This document shows positions 6,856 to 14,656 of a DNA stretch of 64,000 nt, one piece after another. How positions within the stretch are numbered: the stretch's first letter is position 1; every line of letters starts with the position of its first letter. The translations under genes were made by a program, and so were the position numbers. The notes beneath the pieces were generated by a model, which saw nothing but the letters and a program-made list of their open reading frames with translations, had not been told where the DNA came from and ran no database searches. Origin of the DNA: Clostridiales bacterium (GTDB taxonomy: Bacteria; Bacillota; Clostridia; Oscillospirales; CAG-272); contig QALR01000007.1 of NCBI GenBank assembly GCA_003150035.1, positions 75,489 through 139,488 of the forward strand. Reading direction: 5' to 3'.

Positions 6856-8604
6856 TCATCCGCCGAACTGACTGTTGTAAAGTTCCGCATAGAAGCCGCC
6901 TTTTTGCAGAAGAGAGGCATGGGTTCCGCTTTCGACAACGCTTCCGCTGCGCATGACGAGAATGATATCTGCTTCCCGGATGGTGGAAAGCCTGTGGGCC
7001 ACGATGAAGCTTGTCCGCCCCTGCATCATCTTTGAAAACGCGTTTTGAATCTGCATTTCCGTGCGCGTGTCGATGGAGGAGGTCGCCTCGTCAAGGATCA
7101 GCATAGGAGGCAGACACAGCATGACTCTTGCGATGCAGAGAAGCTGCTTTTGTCCCTGCGAAAGACTGCTGTCGTCTGAGATGACGGTGTCATATCCTTC
7201 CGGCAGGCGTTTGATGAAGCTGTGCGCGTGAGAGGCCTTGGCCGCGGCGATGATTTCCTCGTCTGTGGCATCCGGCTTGCCTATGGCAATATTTTCACGG
7301 ACCGAGGCGGTCTTGATCCAGGTTTCCTGCAAAACCATACCGTAGTTTTGCCGCAGACTTTTTCTGGTTATATCCCGTATGTCGGTTCCATCTACCCGGA
7401 TCTCTCCGGCGTCTACGTCGTAAAAGCGCATGAGAAGATTGATAAGCGTCGTCTTTCCGCAGCCGGTAGGACCGACGATGGCGACTCTCTGTCCCGCACG
7501 CACAGACAGGTGAAAATCCTGAATCAGAGGCTTTTCTTTGGTATAGGAGAAGTCCGCGCCGTCTATTTCAATGTCGCCGCGCGCGCCTTCCAGCACAAGC
7601 GCGTCCACAGCATCCGGTGTCTGCGCAGATTCCTCGATGAGTTCAAACAGCCGCGCCGCACAGGCAAGCGCGTTCTGCAGTTCCGTAACGACGCCGGAAA
7701 TTTCGTTAAACGGCTTTGTGTATTGATTGGCATAATTGAGGAAAATGGAAAGGCTGCCGACGGTAAAGGCGGGGTCCGACATGACGGAGAGCGCGCCGAC
7801 CAGCGCCACACCGGCGTAGACGACACCGTTGACAAAACGGGTAACGGGGTTGACGGTCGACGAGAAGAACACGGCGCTGCGGGAACAGGTCTCCAGTCTT
7901 TTGTTGATTTCCCGAAACGTTTCCGAAGCTTCGGCTTCATGCCCGTATGCACGCACGACCTTTTCATTTTCTATGATTTCATTGATAAATGCCGTTTGCT
8001 CGCCACGCGTCTGCGACTGCGCGCGGAACATGGAATAGGTGCGCTTTGCGATAAAGCTTGCCGCGAAAAGGGAAAGCGGCGTTACGAGCACGACGACAAG
8101 CGCGATTTTCCAGTTGATGACGAACATAAAAATCAGTGTTCCGAGAATGGTGATGATGCCGGTGAAAAGCTGAGAAAATCCCATGAGCAGTCCATCGGAA
8201 AACTGATCGGCATCGGTGATGATGCGGCTGACGATTTCCCCGTGCGCGTGAGAATCCATATAAGAAATGGGGAGCTTTTGCAGTTTCTCGAAGGTTTCGG
8301 TGCGGATGTCATGGACGGTGTTATACGTAATTTTATTGTTGATAATGCTCATCACCCATTGAAAAAGCGCCGCCGCAGCCGCCGCGATGCCAATGCGGAC
8401 AAGCAGAGGGACGATTTCCTCGAAAAAGACGCGCCCCGGTTCTATAATTAGGTCGATGGCGTCTCCGATGAGAATCGGTATATACAACGTAAGGACGACG
8501 GACGCTGCGGCAAGGAGAAGGGAAAGGAGAAGTGCCGGCGTATACCGCTTCAGATATTTCAGAACCTTTCGCAGTATGCCGCGTGTGTTTTGTGTGGGTT
8601 TCAC
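6856..8604 (-). CDS. ABC exporter half-transporter with canonical ATPase site
   Basis: 582 aa: six membrane helices (about 20-310) and a nucleotide-binding domain with Walker A GPTGCGKTTL, signature LSQGQKQLL, Walker B MLILDEATSSID and H-loop VAHRLST, all canonical. I take the GTG at 8604 as start because GGAGG lies ahead of it and the GTGA overlaps the upstream stop codon; an ATG at 8637 lies inside the partner gene. Together with the next gene upstream it should form a heterodimeric exporter of the BmrCD/LmrCD/TM287-288 type, exporting drugs, lipids or peptides. The substrate cannot be read from the sequence. Confidence 0.93.
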   Translation of the reverse strand: MKPTQNTRGILRKVLKYLKRYTPALLLSLLLAAASVVLTLYIPILIGDAIDLIIEPGRVFFEEIVPLLVRIGIAAAAAALFQWVMSIINNKITYNTVHDIRTETFEKLQKLPISYMDSHAHGEIVSRIITDADQFSDGLLMGFSQLFTGIITILGTLIFMFVINWKIALVVVLVTPLSLFAASFIAKRTYSMFRAQSQTRGEQTAFINEIIENEKVVRAYGHEAEASETFREINKRLETCSRSAVFFSSTVNPVTRFVNGVVYAGVALVGALSVMSDPAFTVGSLSIFLNYANQYTKPFNEISGVVTELQNALACAARLFELIEESAQTPDAVDALVLEGARGDIEIDGADFSYTKEKPLIQDFHLSVRAGQRVAIVGPTGCGKTTLINLLMRFYDVDAGEIRVDGTDIRDITRKSLRQNYGMVLQETWIKTASVRENIAIGKPDATDEEIIAAAKASHAHSFIKRLPEGYDTVISDDSSLSQGQKQLLCIARVMLCLPPMLILDEATSSIDTRTEMQIQNAFSKMMQGRTSFIVAHRLSTIREADIILVMRSGSVVESGTHASLLQKGGFYAELYNSQFGG

Positions 8605-10328
8605 GGCCGTACTTCCTCCTTCGGAAATTGAGAACAATAAATTTCCGCATAAACGGGACAGCTTTGCAAAAGCTCCGTATGCGTGCCGATGCCGACCGCA
8701 TGTCCATCATCGAGCACAACTATCTTATCCGCATGGCTTATTGAGGCCGCACGTTGGGACACGATAAAAACAGTATGGGTGTGCTCCATTCCCTTGATTG
8801 CGGCCCGTAAGCGCGCATCGGTAGCGTAATCGAGCGCCGAGGAGCTGTCGTCAAAAATCAGGATATCGGGGTTGGCGACGAGAGTGCGCGCAATGCCGAG
8901 GCGCTGACGCTGTCCGCCGGAGAGATTCCTTCCGTCTTGCTCGATCACATAGTCGAGGCCGCCTTCTTTGCCTTCCACAACGTCGCGAGCCTGCGCGATG
9001 TCGAGCGCTCGCCAAAGCTCCTCGTCTGTGGCGTCGGGCTTTCCCCATCGAAGGTTATCCCGCACGGTCCCGCGGAAGAGCACTGCCTTCTGCATGACGA
9101 TGCCGACCTTCTTCCGCAATTCTTCGGCGGAATAGGCCCGCACATCCACGCCGAAAAGTAGAATTTCTCCTCTGGTTGCGTCATAAAAGCGCGGAATCAG
9201 GTGGACAAGAGAGGTTTTCCCGGAGCCGGTGCCTCCGATAATGCCGACGGTCTCACCGCGGCGTACGGTAAAATCAATATCCGTGAGCGATTCTTCTGAG
9301 GCGTTTTGATAGGTTAGGCCGACGCCGCGGAAGGTGACAGCGAAATCGTTTTGTTTTTCCCCTTTTTCTATGATCGGCAGCGGGCCGCCTCCCTCTTCCA
9401 GCATAGCGGCAATCCGGTCTGCACAGGCGGCGGCTTTGGTCATGGTGATGATAAGATTCGCGAGCTTGACAAGCTCGACGAGAATCTGAGACATGTAATT
9501 GTAGAGCGCAATGACGGCGCCTTGCGTAATGGCACCCCCTTCCACACGAAGCGCACCGGTATAGACAAGGGCGATGATCGCAAGATTGATAAGAAGATAG
9601 GTGGCGGGATTCATCAGCGCCGAGATTTTGCCTGCAAATTTCTGAACGGCGGTAAGCGCCGTATTCTGCTTCTGAAATTCCCGGATTTCATTTTCCTCAT
9701 CCGTGAAAGCGCGGATCACACGCGCGCCGGAAAGATTTTCTCTTGTGATGCCGAGCACGCGGTCAAGCCTTGCCTGTACCTTCCGATAGAGCGGAATACC
9801 GGCGAGCATAATACCGAAAACAACGGCGCACAAAATGGGAATGGCAACGGCAAATATTAAAGCAGAAGGGACGTCGATGGTGAACGCCATGATCATCGAG
9901 CCGAACACGATGACCGGGGAGCGGGAAAACAGCCGAAGCGTCAGATTCACGCCAGATTGCACCTGTGTGATGTCGCTCGTCATACGGGTAATCATGGTGG
10001 AGGTCCCCATCCGGTCGATGTCGGAAAACGTGAGCGTTTGGGCATGGTCAAAGAGCGCCTGCCTGACATTTCCGGAAAATCCGACCGCGGCCTTTGCCGC
10101 AAAATATTGGGCGACCATCGTGCAGGAAAATCCGATAAAGGTGAGTAAGACAAGAAGCCCGCACATACGAAGGATATAGCTGCTATCATTTGCAGCGATA
10201 CCGATATCAACGATATTCTTGACAACAAGGGGAATCATCAGCTCGAAGATGGCCTCGAGCACCTTGAAAAACGGGGCGGATACGGCAAACAGGGTATAGC
10301 CCCGCATATATTTCAGAATTCTCTTCAA
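8601..10328 (-). CDS. ABC exporter half-transporter with degenerate ATPase site
   Basis: 575 aa, six membrane helices then a nucleotide-binding domain: Walker A GGTGSGKTSL, signature LSGGQRQRL. The Walker B region is LIFDDSSSALD, with Asp where the catalytic Glu should be, and the switch histidine is replaced by Gln (FIVSQRAAS). These two changes mark the non-catalytic half of heterodimeric exporters, in which the partner (here the downstream gene, with canonical residues) supplies the one efficient hydrolysis site. The genes overlap by 4 bp (GTGA), so they are translated together. A QueG-like gene lies 49 bp upstream on the same strand. Confidence 0.93.
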   Translation of the reverse strand: MKRILKYMRGYTLFAVSAPFFKVLEAIFELMIPLVVKNIVDIGIAANDSSYILRMCGLLVLLTFIGFSCTMVAQYFAAKAAVGFSGNVRQALFDHAQTLTFSDIDRMGTSTMITRMTSDITQVQSGVNLTLRLFSRSPVIVFGSMIMAFTIDVPSALIFAVAIPILCAVVFGIMLAGIPLYRKVQARLDRVLGITRENLSGARVIRAFTDEENEIREFQKQNTALTAVQKFAGKISALMNPATYLLINLAIIALVYTGALRVEGGAITQGAVIALYNYMSQILVELVKLANLIITMTKAAACADRIAAMLEEGGGPLPIIEKGEKQNDFAVTFRGVGLTYQNASEESLTDIDFTVRRGETVGIIGGTGSGKTSLVHLIPRFYDATRGEILLFGVDVRAYSAEELRKKVGIVMQKAVLFRGTVRDNLRWGKPDATDEELWRALDIAQARDVVEGKEGGLDYVIEQDGRNLSGGQRQRLGIARTLVANPDILIFDDSSSALDYATDARLRAAIKGMEHTHTVFIVSQRAASISHADKIVVLDDGHAVGIGTHTELLQSCPVYAEIYCSQFPKEEVRP

Positions 10329-10377
10329 AACGAAAAACCTCCGAAAAATTTCAGATGGAACAAATAAAAACGGAAAT

Positions 10378-11064
10378 CTATGAGCCGTTATGTGTTTTTT
10401 TGTTGTACGGACAGACGCGCATACAGATGCCGCATACGGCGCCCCTGCCGATGTCTTTGTAGGTTTTCATGTGTTCAGAACACAGGTGGGCATTTAAGAT
10501 CGTATCCCGCGGCGCGCCGTATCGATAATTTTCGCCTGTGATAGCCCCGGCGGGGCAGGCGCTTTTACACAGCATACAGCCGCCGCAGCCGTCCATGAGA
10601 AGGGGGCGCTGCGCAGAAAGCGGCATATCGGTCAGTACCGTGGCAAGGCGGACCTTCGAGCCGTATTCCTTGGTAATGAGAAGACCGTTTTTGCCGATAA
10701 AGCCGAGTCCGGCGAGTACCGCCGCCGTTTTATGCGGGAAAATACCGCGGTATGCCTCCTTGTCGGTGTTCGTGCTTTGAGAGGCAGCAATGGGCAGTGC
10801 ACCGTATCCGTGCGCCTCTATGAAATCGACGGCACAGAGCGCCAGAAGATCCAGCTTGGTGTTGGTGATACGATAATGTTGAAAATAAGAAAGAGAGGGC
10901 TTGCCGTCGATGGTTGCCACCACTGCATCGGAAAGCTTTCGTGCGATGGTGACGGCGTAGCGAAACCCCTCATATTCTGCCGGCGCCTTGTCATCCAGCG
11001 CCGAGAATCCGACAAGCGTGGCGCCGTTTTGCCTTAAAAAAGAGTCGATTTCCGTTTCCAACAT
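10378..11064 (-). CDS. QueG-like double 4Fe-4S cluster protein (short form)
   Basis: 228 aa. The C-terminal part has two ferredoxin-like cysteine sets, CGGCMLCKSACP and CGICMRVCPYN, as in epoxyqueuosine reductase QueG and its relatives, and the middle part (GLGFIGKNGLLIT, YGSKVRLATVLTD) is also QueG-like. Real QueG binds cobalamin and finishes queuosine in tRNA; it is usually above 300 aa, and this protein is much shorter at the N-terminus. It may therefore be a QueG-related reductase rather than QueG itself. Start supported by GGAGG six bases upstream. Probably first gene of an operon with the ABC exporter. Confidence 0.82.
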   Translation of the reverse strand: MLETEIDSFLRQNGATLVGFSALDDKAPAEYEGFRYAVTIARKLSDAVVATIDGKPSLSYFQHYRITNTKLDLLALCAVDFIEAHGYGALPIAASQSTNTDKEAYRGIFPHKTAAVLAGLGFIGKNGLLITKEYGSKVRLATVLTDMPLSAQRPLLMDGCGGCMLCKSACPAGAITGENYRYGAPRDTILNAHLCSEHMKTYKDIGRGAVCGICMRVCPYNKKTHNGS

Positions 11065-11108
11065 GGGAAACCTCCATTTTTTTATTTTTGCATAGCGATA
11101 TCCCCACT

Positions 11109-11137
11109 ATTTTATCACAAACCGGAGAGCATGGCAA
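11109..11137 (-). promoter_or_regulatory. Promoter of the QueG-like gene and ABC exporter operon
   Basis: On the minus strand TTGCCA (11137-11132), 17-bp spacer, TAAAAT (11114-11109). Confidence 0.65.
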
Positions 11138-11235
11138 TATCCTGAAGGAGAAACTGAATATTTTTCTCATGCTGCGGCATATATTGTCATAAAAGAAGAA
11201 TCTATCCTGCATAAAATCGTTTTGAGGAGGAAGCC

Positions 11236-11520
11236 ATGAACAAATGCAGCATCAATGACCTGAAGGACAAAGAAGTTATCAATATTTGTGATGGGAAACG
11301 GCTAGGCTATATCAACGATGTGGAAATCGATATTTGCGCGGGCTGCGTGCTTGCCATCGTTGTGCTGTTCGACTGCCGGATTTTCGGCTTTGGAAAATGC
11401 GAGGAGCTGGTGATTCCATGGGACGGAATCGGCTGCTTTGGCAAGGACGCAGTGCTTGTGAATGTCGATGTTTCTGTATATGAAAAGCTTGGCTGCGAAA
11501 AAAAGTCAGGAAAAAAATGA
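11236..11520 (+). CDS. YlmC/YmxH family PRC-barrel sporulation protein
   Basis: 94 aa, one PRC-barrel domain: INDLKDKEVINICDGKRLG, then YINDVEIDICAGCVLAIVV and LVIPWDGIGCFGKDAVLV. This small family is widespread in endospore-forming Firmicutes, where it is linked to sporulation; its biochemical role is not known. GAGGAGG lies seven bases before the ATG. It sits alone, divergent from the QueG-like gene and upstream of rpsB. It is one of the clues that the host belongs to the spore-forming Clostridia. Confidence 0.88.
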   Translation: MNKCSINDLKDKEVINICDGKRLGYINDVEIDICAGCVLAIVVLFDCRIFGFGKCEELVIPWDGIGCFGKDAVLVNVDVSVYEKLGCEKKSGKK

Positions 11521-11538
11521 AAAAGTTTCGAAAAGTCC

Positions 11539-11567
11539 TTGCTTTGCTGAAAGATTTGTGATAAAAT
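11539..11567 (+). promoter_or_regulatory. Promoter of rpsB-tsf
   Basis: TTGCTT (11539-11544), 17-bp spacer, TAAAAT (11562-11567). It leaves a leader of about 130 nt before the rpsB start; the leader may contain the usual S2 autoregulatory structure, but I cannot confirm this by eye. Confidence 0.65.
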
Positions 11568-11705
11568 AAAATAGATTTCCGGGAGAAAGTGTCCCCTGGA
11601 AAATCAAAAATTCAATCCGCACACAGCGCGGCGTGCTGTTGGTGCCGTCAGGCTTTGCACATAAACGGCCGTCTGTGGAGGAAAAAACCAAAAAGGAGAA
11701 AAAAT

Positions 11706-12488
11706 ATGTCAGTCGTTACCATCAAGCAGCTTTTGGAAGCTGGCGTCCATTTCGGACATCACACAAGAAGATGGAACCCCAAGATGGCGGAATACATCTT
11801 CACACAAAGAAATGATATCTATATCATCGACCTTCAGAAAACAGTCGGAAAAATCGACGAGGCTTACAATTTTGTAAGAGAGCTTTCTTCTGAAGGGGGG
11901 AACCTCCTCTTTGTGGGCACCAAGAAGCAGGCGGCGGACGCCGTCAAGGAAGAGGCGGAGCGCTGCGGCATGTATTATGTCAATGTCCGTTGGCTCGGCG
12001 GCATGCTCACGAACTACAAGACCATCAAAAGAAGCATCGGCCGTCTTGCATCTCTTGAAAAAATGAAAGAAGAGGGAACCTTTGATCTTCTTCCGAAAAA
12101 AGAAGTTGCCAAGCTCACCAAGGAAATGGATGACCTTGAGAGAAATCTTGGCGGTATTAAAAATATGCCCGGACTTCCGGATGCCGTTTTCATCGTTGAC
12201 CCGAGAAAAGAGCACAATGCTGTTTTGGAAGCAAAGAAGTTGGATATTCCTGTTATCGCGATTGTGGATACCAACTGCGACCCGGATGATGCGGACTATA
12301 TCATCCCCGGAAATGACGATGCGATTCGTGCCATTAAGCTGATTTCCAGCGTGCTGGCGGATGCGGTCATTGAGGGCAAGCAGGGCGAGCAGCTGACCGA
12401 GGCTCCGGCGGCGCAGCCCGCCGATGAGGCGGACGAAGTGTCTGCTCCCGAGGCAGAAAACGCCGCGGCAGACGACAGCGAAGGCTAA
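11706..12488 (+). CDS. rpsB: 30S ribosomal protein S2
   Basis: 260 aa with the classical S2 sequence: SVVTIKQLLEAGVHFGHHT, RRWNPKMAEYIF, TKKQAADAVKEEAERCG, RWLGGMLTNYKTI, GLPDAVFIVD and PVIAIVDTNCDPD. S2 is a late-assembling protein of the small subunit. An acidic Ala/Pro/Glu-rich tail (about 225-260) is a common extension in Clostridia. The start at 11706 follows AAAGGAG with a normal spacing; longer reading upstream has no S2 similarity. tsf follows after 60 bp, the standard rpsB-tsf operon. Confidence 0.98.
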   Translation: MSVVTIKQLLEAGVHFGHHTRRWNPKMAEYIFTQRNDIYIIDLQKTVGKIDEAYNFVRELSSEGGNLLFVGTKKQAADAVKEEAERCGMYYVNVRWLGGMLTNYKTIKRSIGRLASLEKMKEEGTFDLLPKKEVAKLTKEMDDLERNLGGIKNMPGLPDAVFIVDPRKEHNAVLEAKKLDIPVIAIVDTNCDPDDADYIIPGNDDAIRAIKLISSVLADAVIEGKQGEQLTEAPAAQPADEADEVSAPEAENAAADDSEG

Positions 12489-12548
12489 TTGGGCGAGACA
12501 TCCGAAAAAATCAGGTTACAGAGAATCAAGATAGAGGAGGACATGGAA

Positions 12549-13475
12549 ATGGCGAATATTTCTGCACAAATGGTTGGCGATCTCAAGAAAAAAACGGGAG
12601 CAGGCCTTATGGACTGCAAGCGCGCTCTGGTCGAATCCGACGGAGATGTTGACGCCGCCATTAAAATACTCAGAGAAAAAGGACTTGCTGCTGCCGCCAA
12701 AAAGGCGGATAGAATCGCGGCTGACGGTTTGGTTTCCATTCTGAAGGACGGACACACCGTTGCCATGGTGGAGGTGAATTCCGAAACGGACTTCGTTGCT
12801 AAGAATGCGACGTTTGTCGAGTTTGTGAACGGAATTCTGAGAACCATTATTTCCTGCAAGCCTGCGACATTAGAAGAGCTTGGGGCATGCAAGTTCGACA
12901 GAACGGAATATACGGTCGATGAGACTGTGAAGGACAAAATCTATACGATCGGTGAAAAAATCTCCGTACGCCGCTTTGCCATTGTTGAGGGAATCACCAG
13001 CACGTATGTACACGGAAACGGTGCGATCGGCGTCATTGTGAAATTTGACGTGGATCCTGCTTTTGAAAACAACGAAAAATTTGTTGAATTCGCGAAGAAT
13101 ATTGCGCTTCAGGCCGGCGCTTACGCGACACCGTATCTGGATCGCGACTCCGTTCCCGCAAACGTCATTGCAGAGGAAAAAGAGGTCGTCATGGCTCAGA
13201 TCAAAAATGATCCGAAAAATGCGACGAAGCCGGAGGCCATCCTTGACAAGATGGCGAGCGGAAAGCTCGGCAAGTTCTATGAGGAAAACTGCCTTGTGGA
13301 AAAGGAATATGTGAAAGATGACAGCATGAAGGTTAGCCAGTATATTGCATCGGTCGCGAAAGAGCTTGGCACAAGCATTAAAGTTGTTTCTTTTGAGCGC
13401 TTTGAGAAGGGCGAGGGTATTCAGAAGAGAGAAGACAATCTCGGCGACGAGGTTGCCAAGATGCTTGGGAAATAA
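12549..13475 (+). CDS. tsf: Elongation factor Ts
   Basis: 308 aa. EF-Ts is the guanine nucleotide exchange factor of EF-Tu. The UBA-like N-terminus ISAQMVGDLKKKTGAGLMDC is canonical, followed by the TDFVA motif (NSETDFVAKN) and a full dimerisation domain. I choose ATG 12549 (eight bases after GAGGAGG); another ATG six bases before is too close to the ribosome binding site, and the frame further upstream is unrelated. Second gene of rpsB-tsf, ended by a strong 20-bp hairpin. Confidence 0.98.
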   Translation: MANISAQMVGDLKKKTGAGLMDCKRALVESDGDVDAAIKILREKGLAAAAKKADRIAADGLVSILKDGHTVAMVEVNSETDFVAKNATFVEFVNGILRTIISCKPATLEELGACKFDRTEYTVDETVKDKIYTIGEKISVRRFAIVEGITSTYVHGNGAIGVIVKFDVDPAFENNEKFVEFAKNIALQAGAYATPYLDRDSVPANVIAEEKEVVMAQIKNDPKNATKPEAILDKMASGKLGKFYEENCLVEKEYVKDDSMKVSQYIASVAKELGTSIKVVSFERFEKGEGIQKREDNLGDEVAKMLGK

Positions 13476-13485
13476 AATTCTATAG

Positions 13486-13529
13486 GATAGAGAAATCCGC
13501 ACGGACCAGTCCGTGCGGATTTCTCTATC
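13486..13529. terminator. Bidirectional terminator between tsf and the DUF4349 gene
   Basis: Perfect 20-bp stem: GATAGAGAAATCCGCACGGA (13486-13505), CCAG loop, and its exact complement at 13510-13529. It lies between two convergent genes. Confidence 0.85.
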
Positions 13530-13563
13530 GTGGCTTTTTAGAAACCAATAAATAAAATATGCG

Positions 13564-14463
13564 TTATTTCTTTTCTTCCGTGTCGGCAGTATGGTTCCCA
13601 TCCTCTGAGGTCGAGTTCATTTGCGGCCCTTTGCGTTTCTTTTTCCTACGCTCGACTGCAATGATCACGATGGCGATGACGCCGCCGACAAGCAGGAACG
13701 GGAATACCCAGATAAATGCGATAAAGATGCTTCCCAAGACGTCCACGAACGTCGAAAATGCATCGACTATTGTATTTCCGACGGATGTCCAATAAGAGCT
13801 AGTGTCACTTGGGGTGAGAGAGCTTACTTCATTTAAGGTAAGGTATACATAGGAATAATCGACGGAACTCTCCATGCGTTGAATCTGAGAATACAGCGCG
13901 TTGATTTCCGCCCGAACATCTGCCAGCTTATCCTCTAATGTGATCAGCATATCAAGAGAATCCGCTGTATCCAAAAGGGCTGTGAGGCGCTCCTCTTGCT
14001 CGAGCAAGCTGTCGAGCCTTGCTTGCGTATCGTAATAGGACGCCGTGATATCCTCTGTGGAAAGGGACTCCCGCAGAACCTGACATTCTGTCCGGATGAC
14101 GTCCAGATACTCTTCAACTTTGTCTTGCGGGATGCGAATGGTATAGGATGCGTATCTAAGCGGGTTTGATGTGCCGGTGCTTTGCTCTGAAGAGCTTGCT
14201 ACATAGCCTCCGAACGTTTCGACAGCCGTCTTGATGGCTTCGACGGCTTCGTCATACGAGGTAGTTTCAAGCGTTAAGCGGTAGGTCTTGCTGATCTTCC
14301 TATCTGCTGATTCGATGTCGGGATAGGAAGTCATCTCGTCAGAGCTTCCCATACCGGGCATGCTTTCCTCGTTGTTATAATCGCCGGACTCCGCATTCCC
14401 GCAAGAGCAAAAAGCGGCTAACATAAACAGGGCGGAAAGCAGCAAAGCCATAATTTTTTTCAT
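13564..14463 (-). CDS. DUF4349 domain lipoprotein
   Basis: 299 aa. Lipoprotein signal with lipobox AAFC (MALLLSALFMLAAFCSC), then the DUF4349 domain: RKISKTYRLTLETTSYDEA, FGGYVASSS, a coiled-coil segment (about 150-205, RLDSLLEQEERLTALL and DKLADVRAEINALYSQIQ) and a C-terminal membrane helix (about 240-270) with a basic tail (ERRKKKRKG). The family is of unknown function and sits on the outer face of the membrane. The start at 14463 is preceded by AAGGAGG; an ATG 18 bp upstream is not. Monocistronic. Confidence 0.9.
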   Translation of the reverse strand: MKKIMALLLSALFMLAAFCSCGNAESGDYNNEESMPGMGSSDEMTSYPDIESADRKISKTYRLTLETTSYDEAVEAIKTAVETFGGYVASSSEQSTGTSNPLRYASYTIRIPQDKVEEYLDVIRTECQVLRESLSTEDITASYYDTQARLDSLLEQEERLTALLDTADSLDMLITLEDKLADVRAEINALYSQIQRMESSVDYSYVYLTLNEVSSLTPSDTSSYWTSVGNTIVDAFSTFVDVLGSIFIAFIWVFPFLLVGGVIAIVIIAVERRKKKRKGPQMNSTSEDGNHTADTEEKK

Positions 14464-14501
14464 AAAATACCTCCTTATCATACAGGATTTCTTTCTATTT
14501 C

Positions 14502-14530
14502 AGTATACGCTGTTTGCCTGCCAATATCAA
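14502..14530 (-). promoter_or_regulatory. Promoter of the DUF4349 lipoprotein gene
   Basis: On the minus strand TTGATA (14530-14525), 17-bp spacer, TATACT (14507-14502). Confidence 0.7.
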
Positions 14531-14621
14531 GCGTATCGCAGATTCTTTACAAATTAGTCGCATTTATCACTAAAAAATCTCAGGCGTTTTTGCGTGGGAT
14601 AAAGAAATTCGTATAGATATG

Positions 14622-14655
14622 GAAAAGTCCCTCCGCAGGGAAGGGACCTTTTTGT
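14622..14655 (-). terminator. Terminator of valS
   Basis: GTCCCT (14627-14632) and AGGGAC (14642-14647) form a GC-rich stem with a short T run on the minus strand, directly after the valS stop codon. Confidence 0.7.
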
Positions 14656-14656
14656 C

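Noticed and set aside
7222..8451. 409-codon plus-strand frame opposite the ABC exporter gene
   Set aside because: Arg/Asp/Gly-rich shadow of a GC-rich gene; no start signals or homology.
11568..11705. Riboswitch or known S2 leader in front of rpsB
   Set aside because: A leader of this size fits autoregulation, but I cannot recognise the conserved structure by eye, so no separate RNA feature is claimed.
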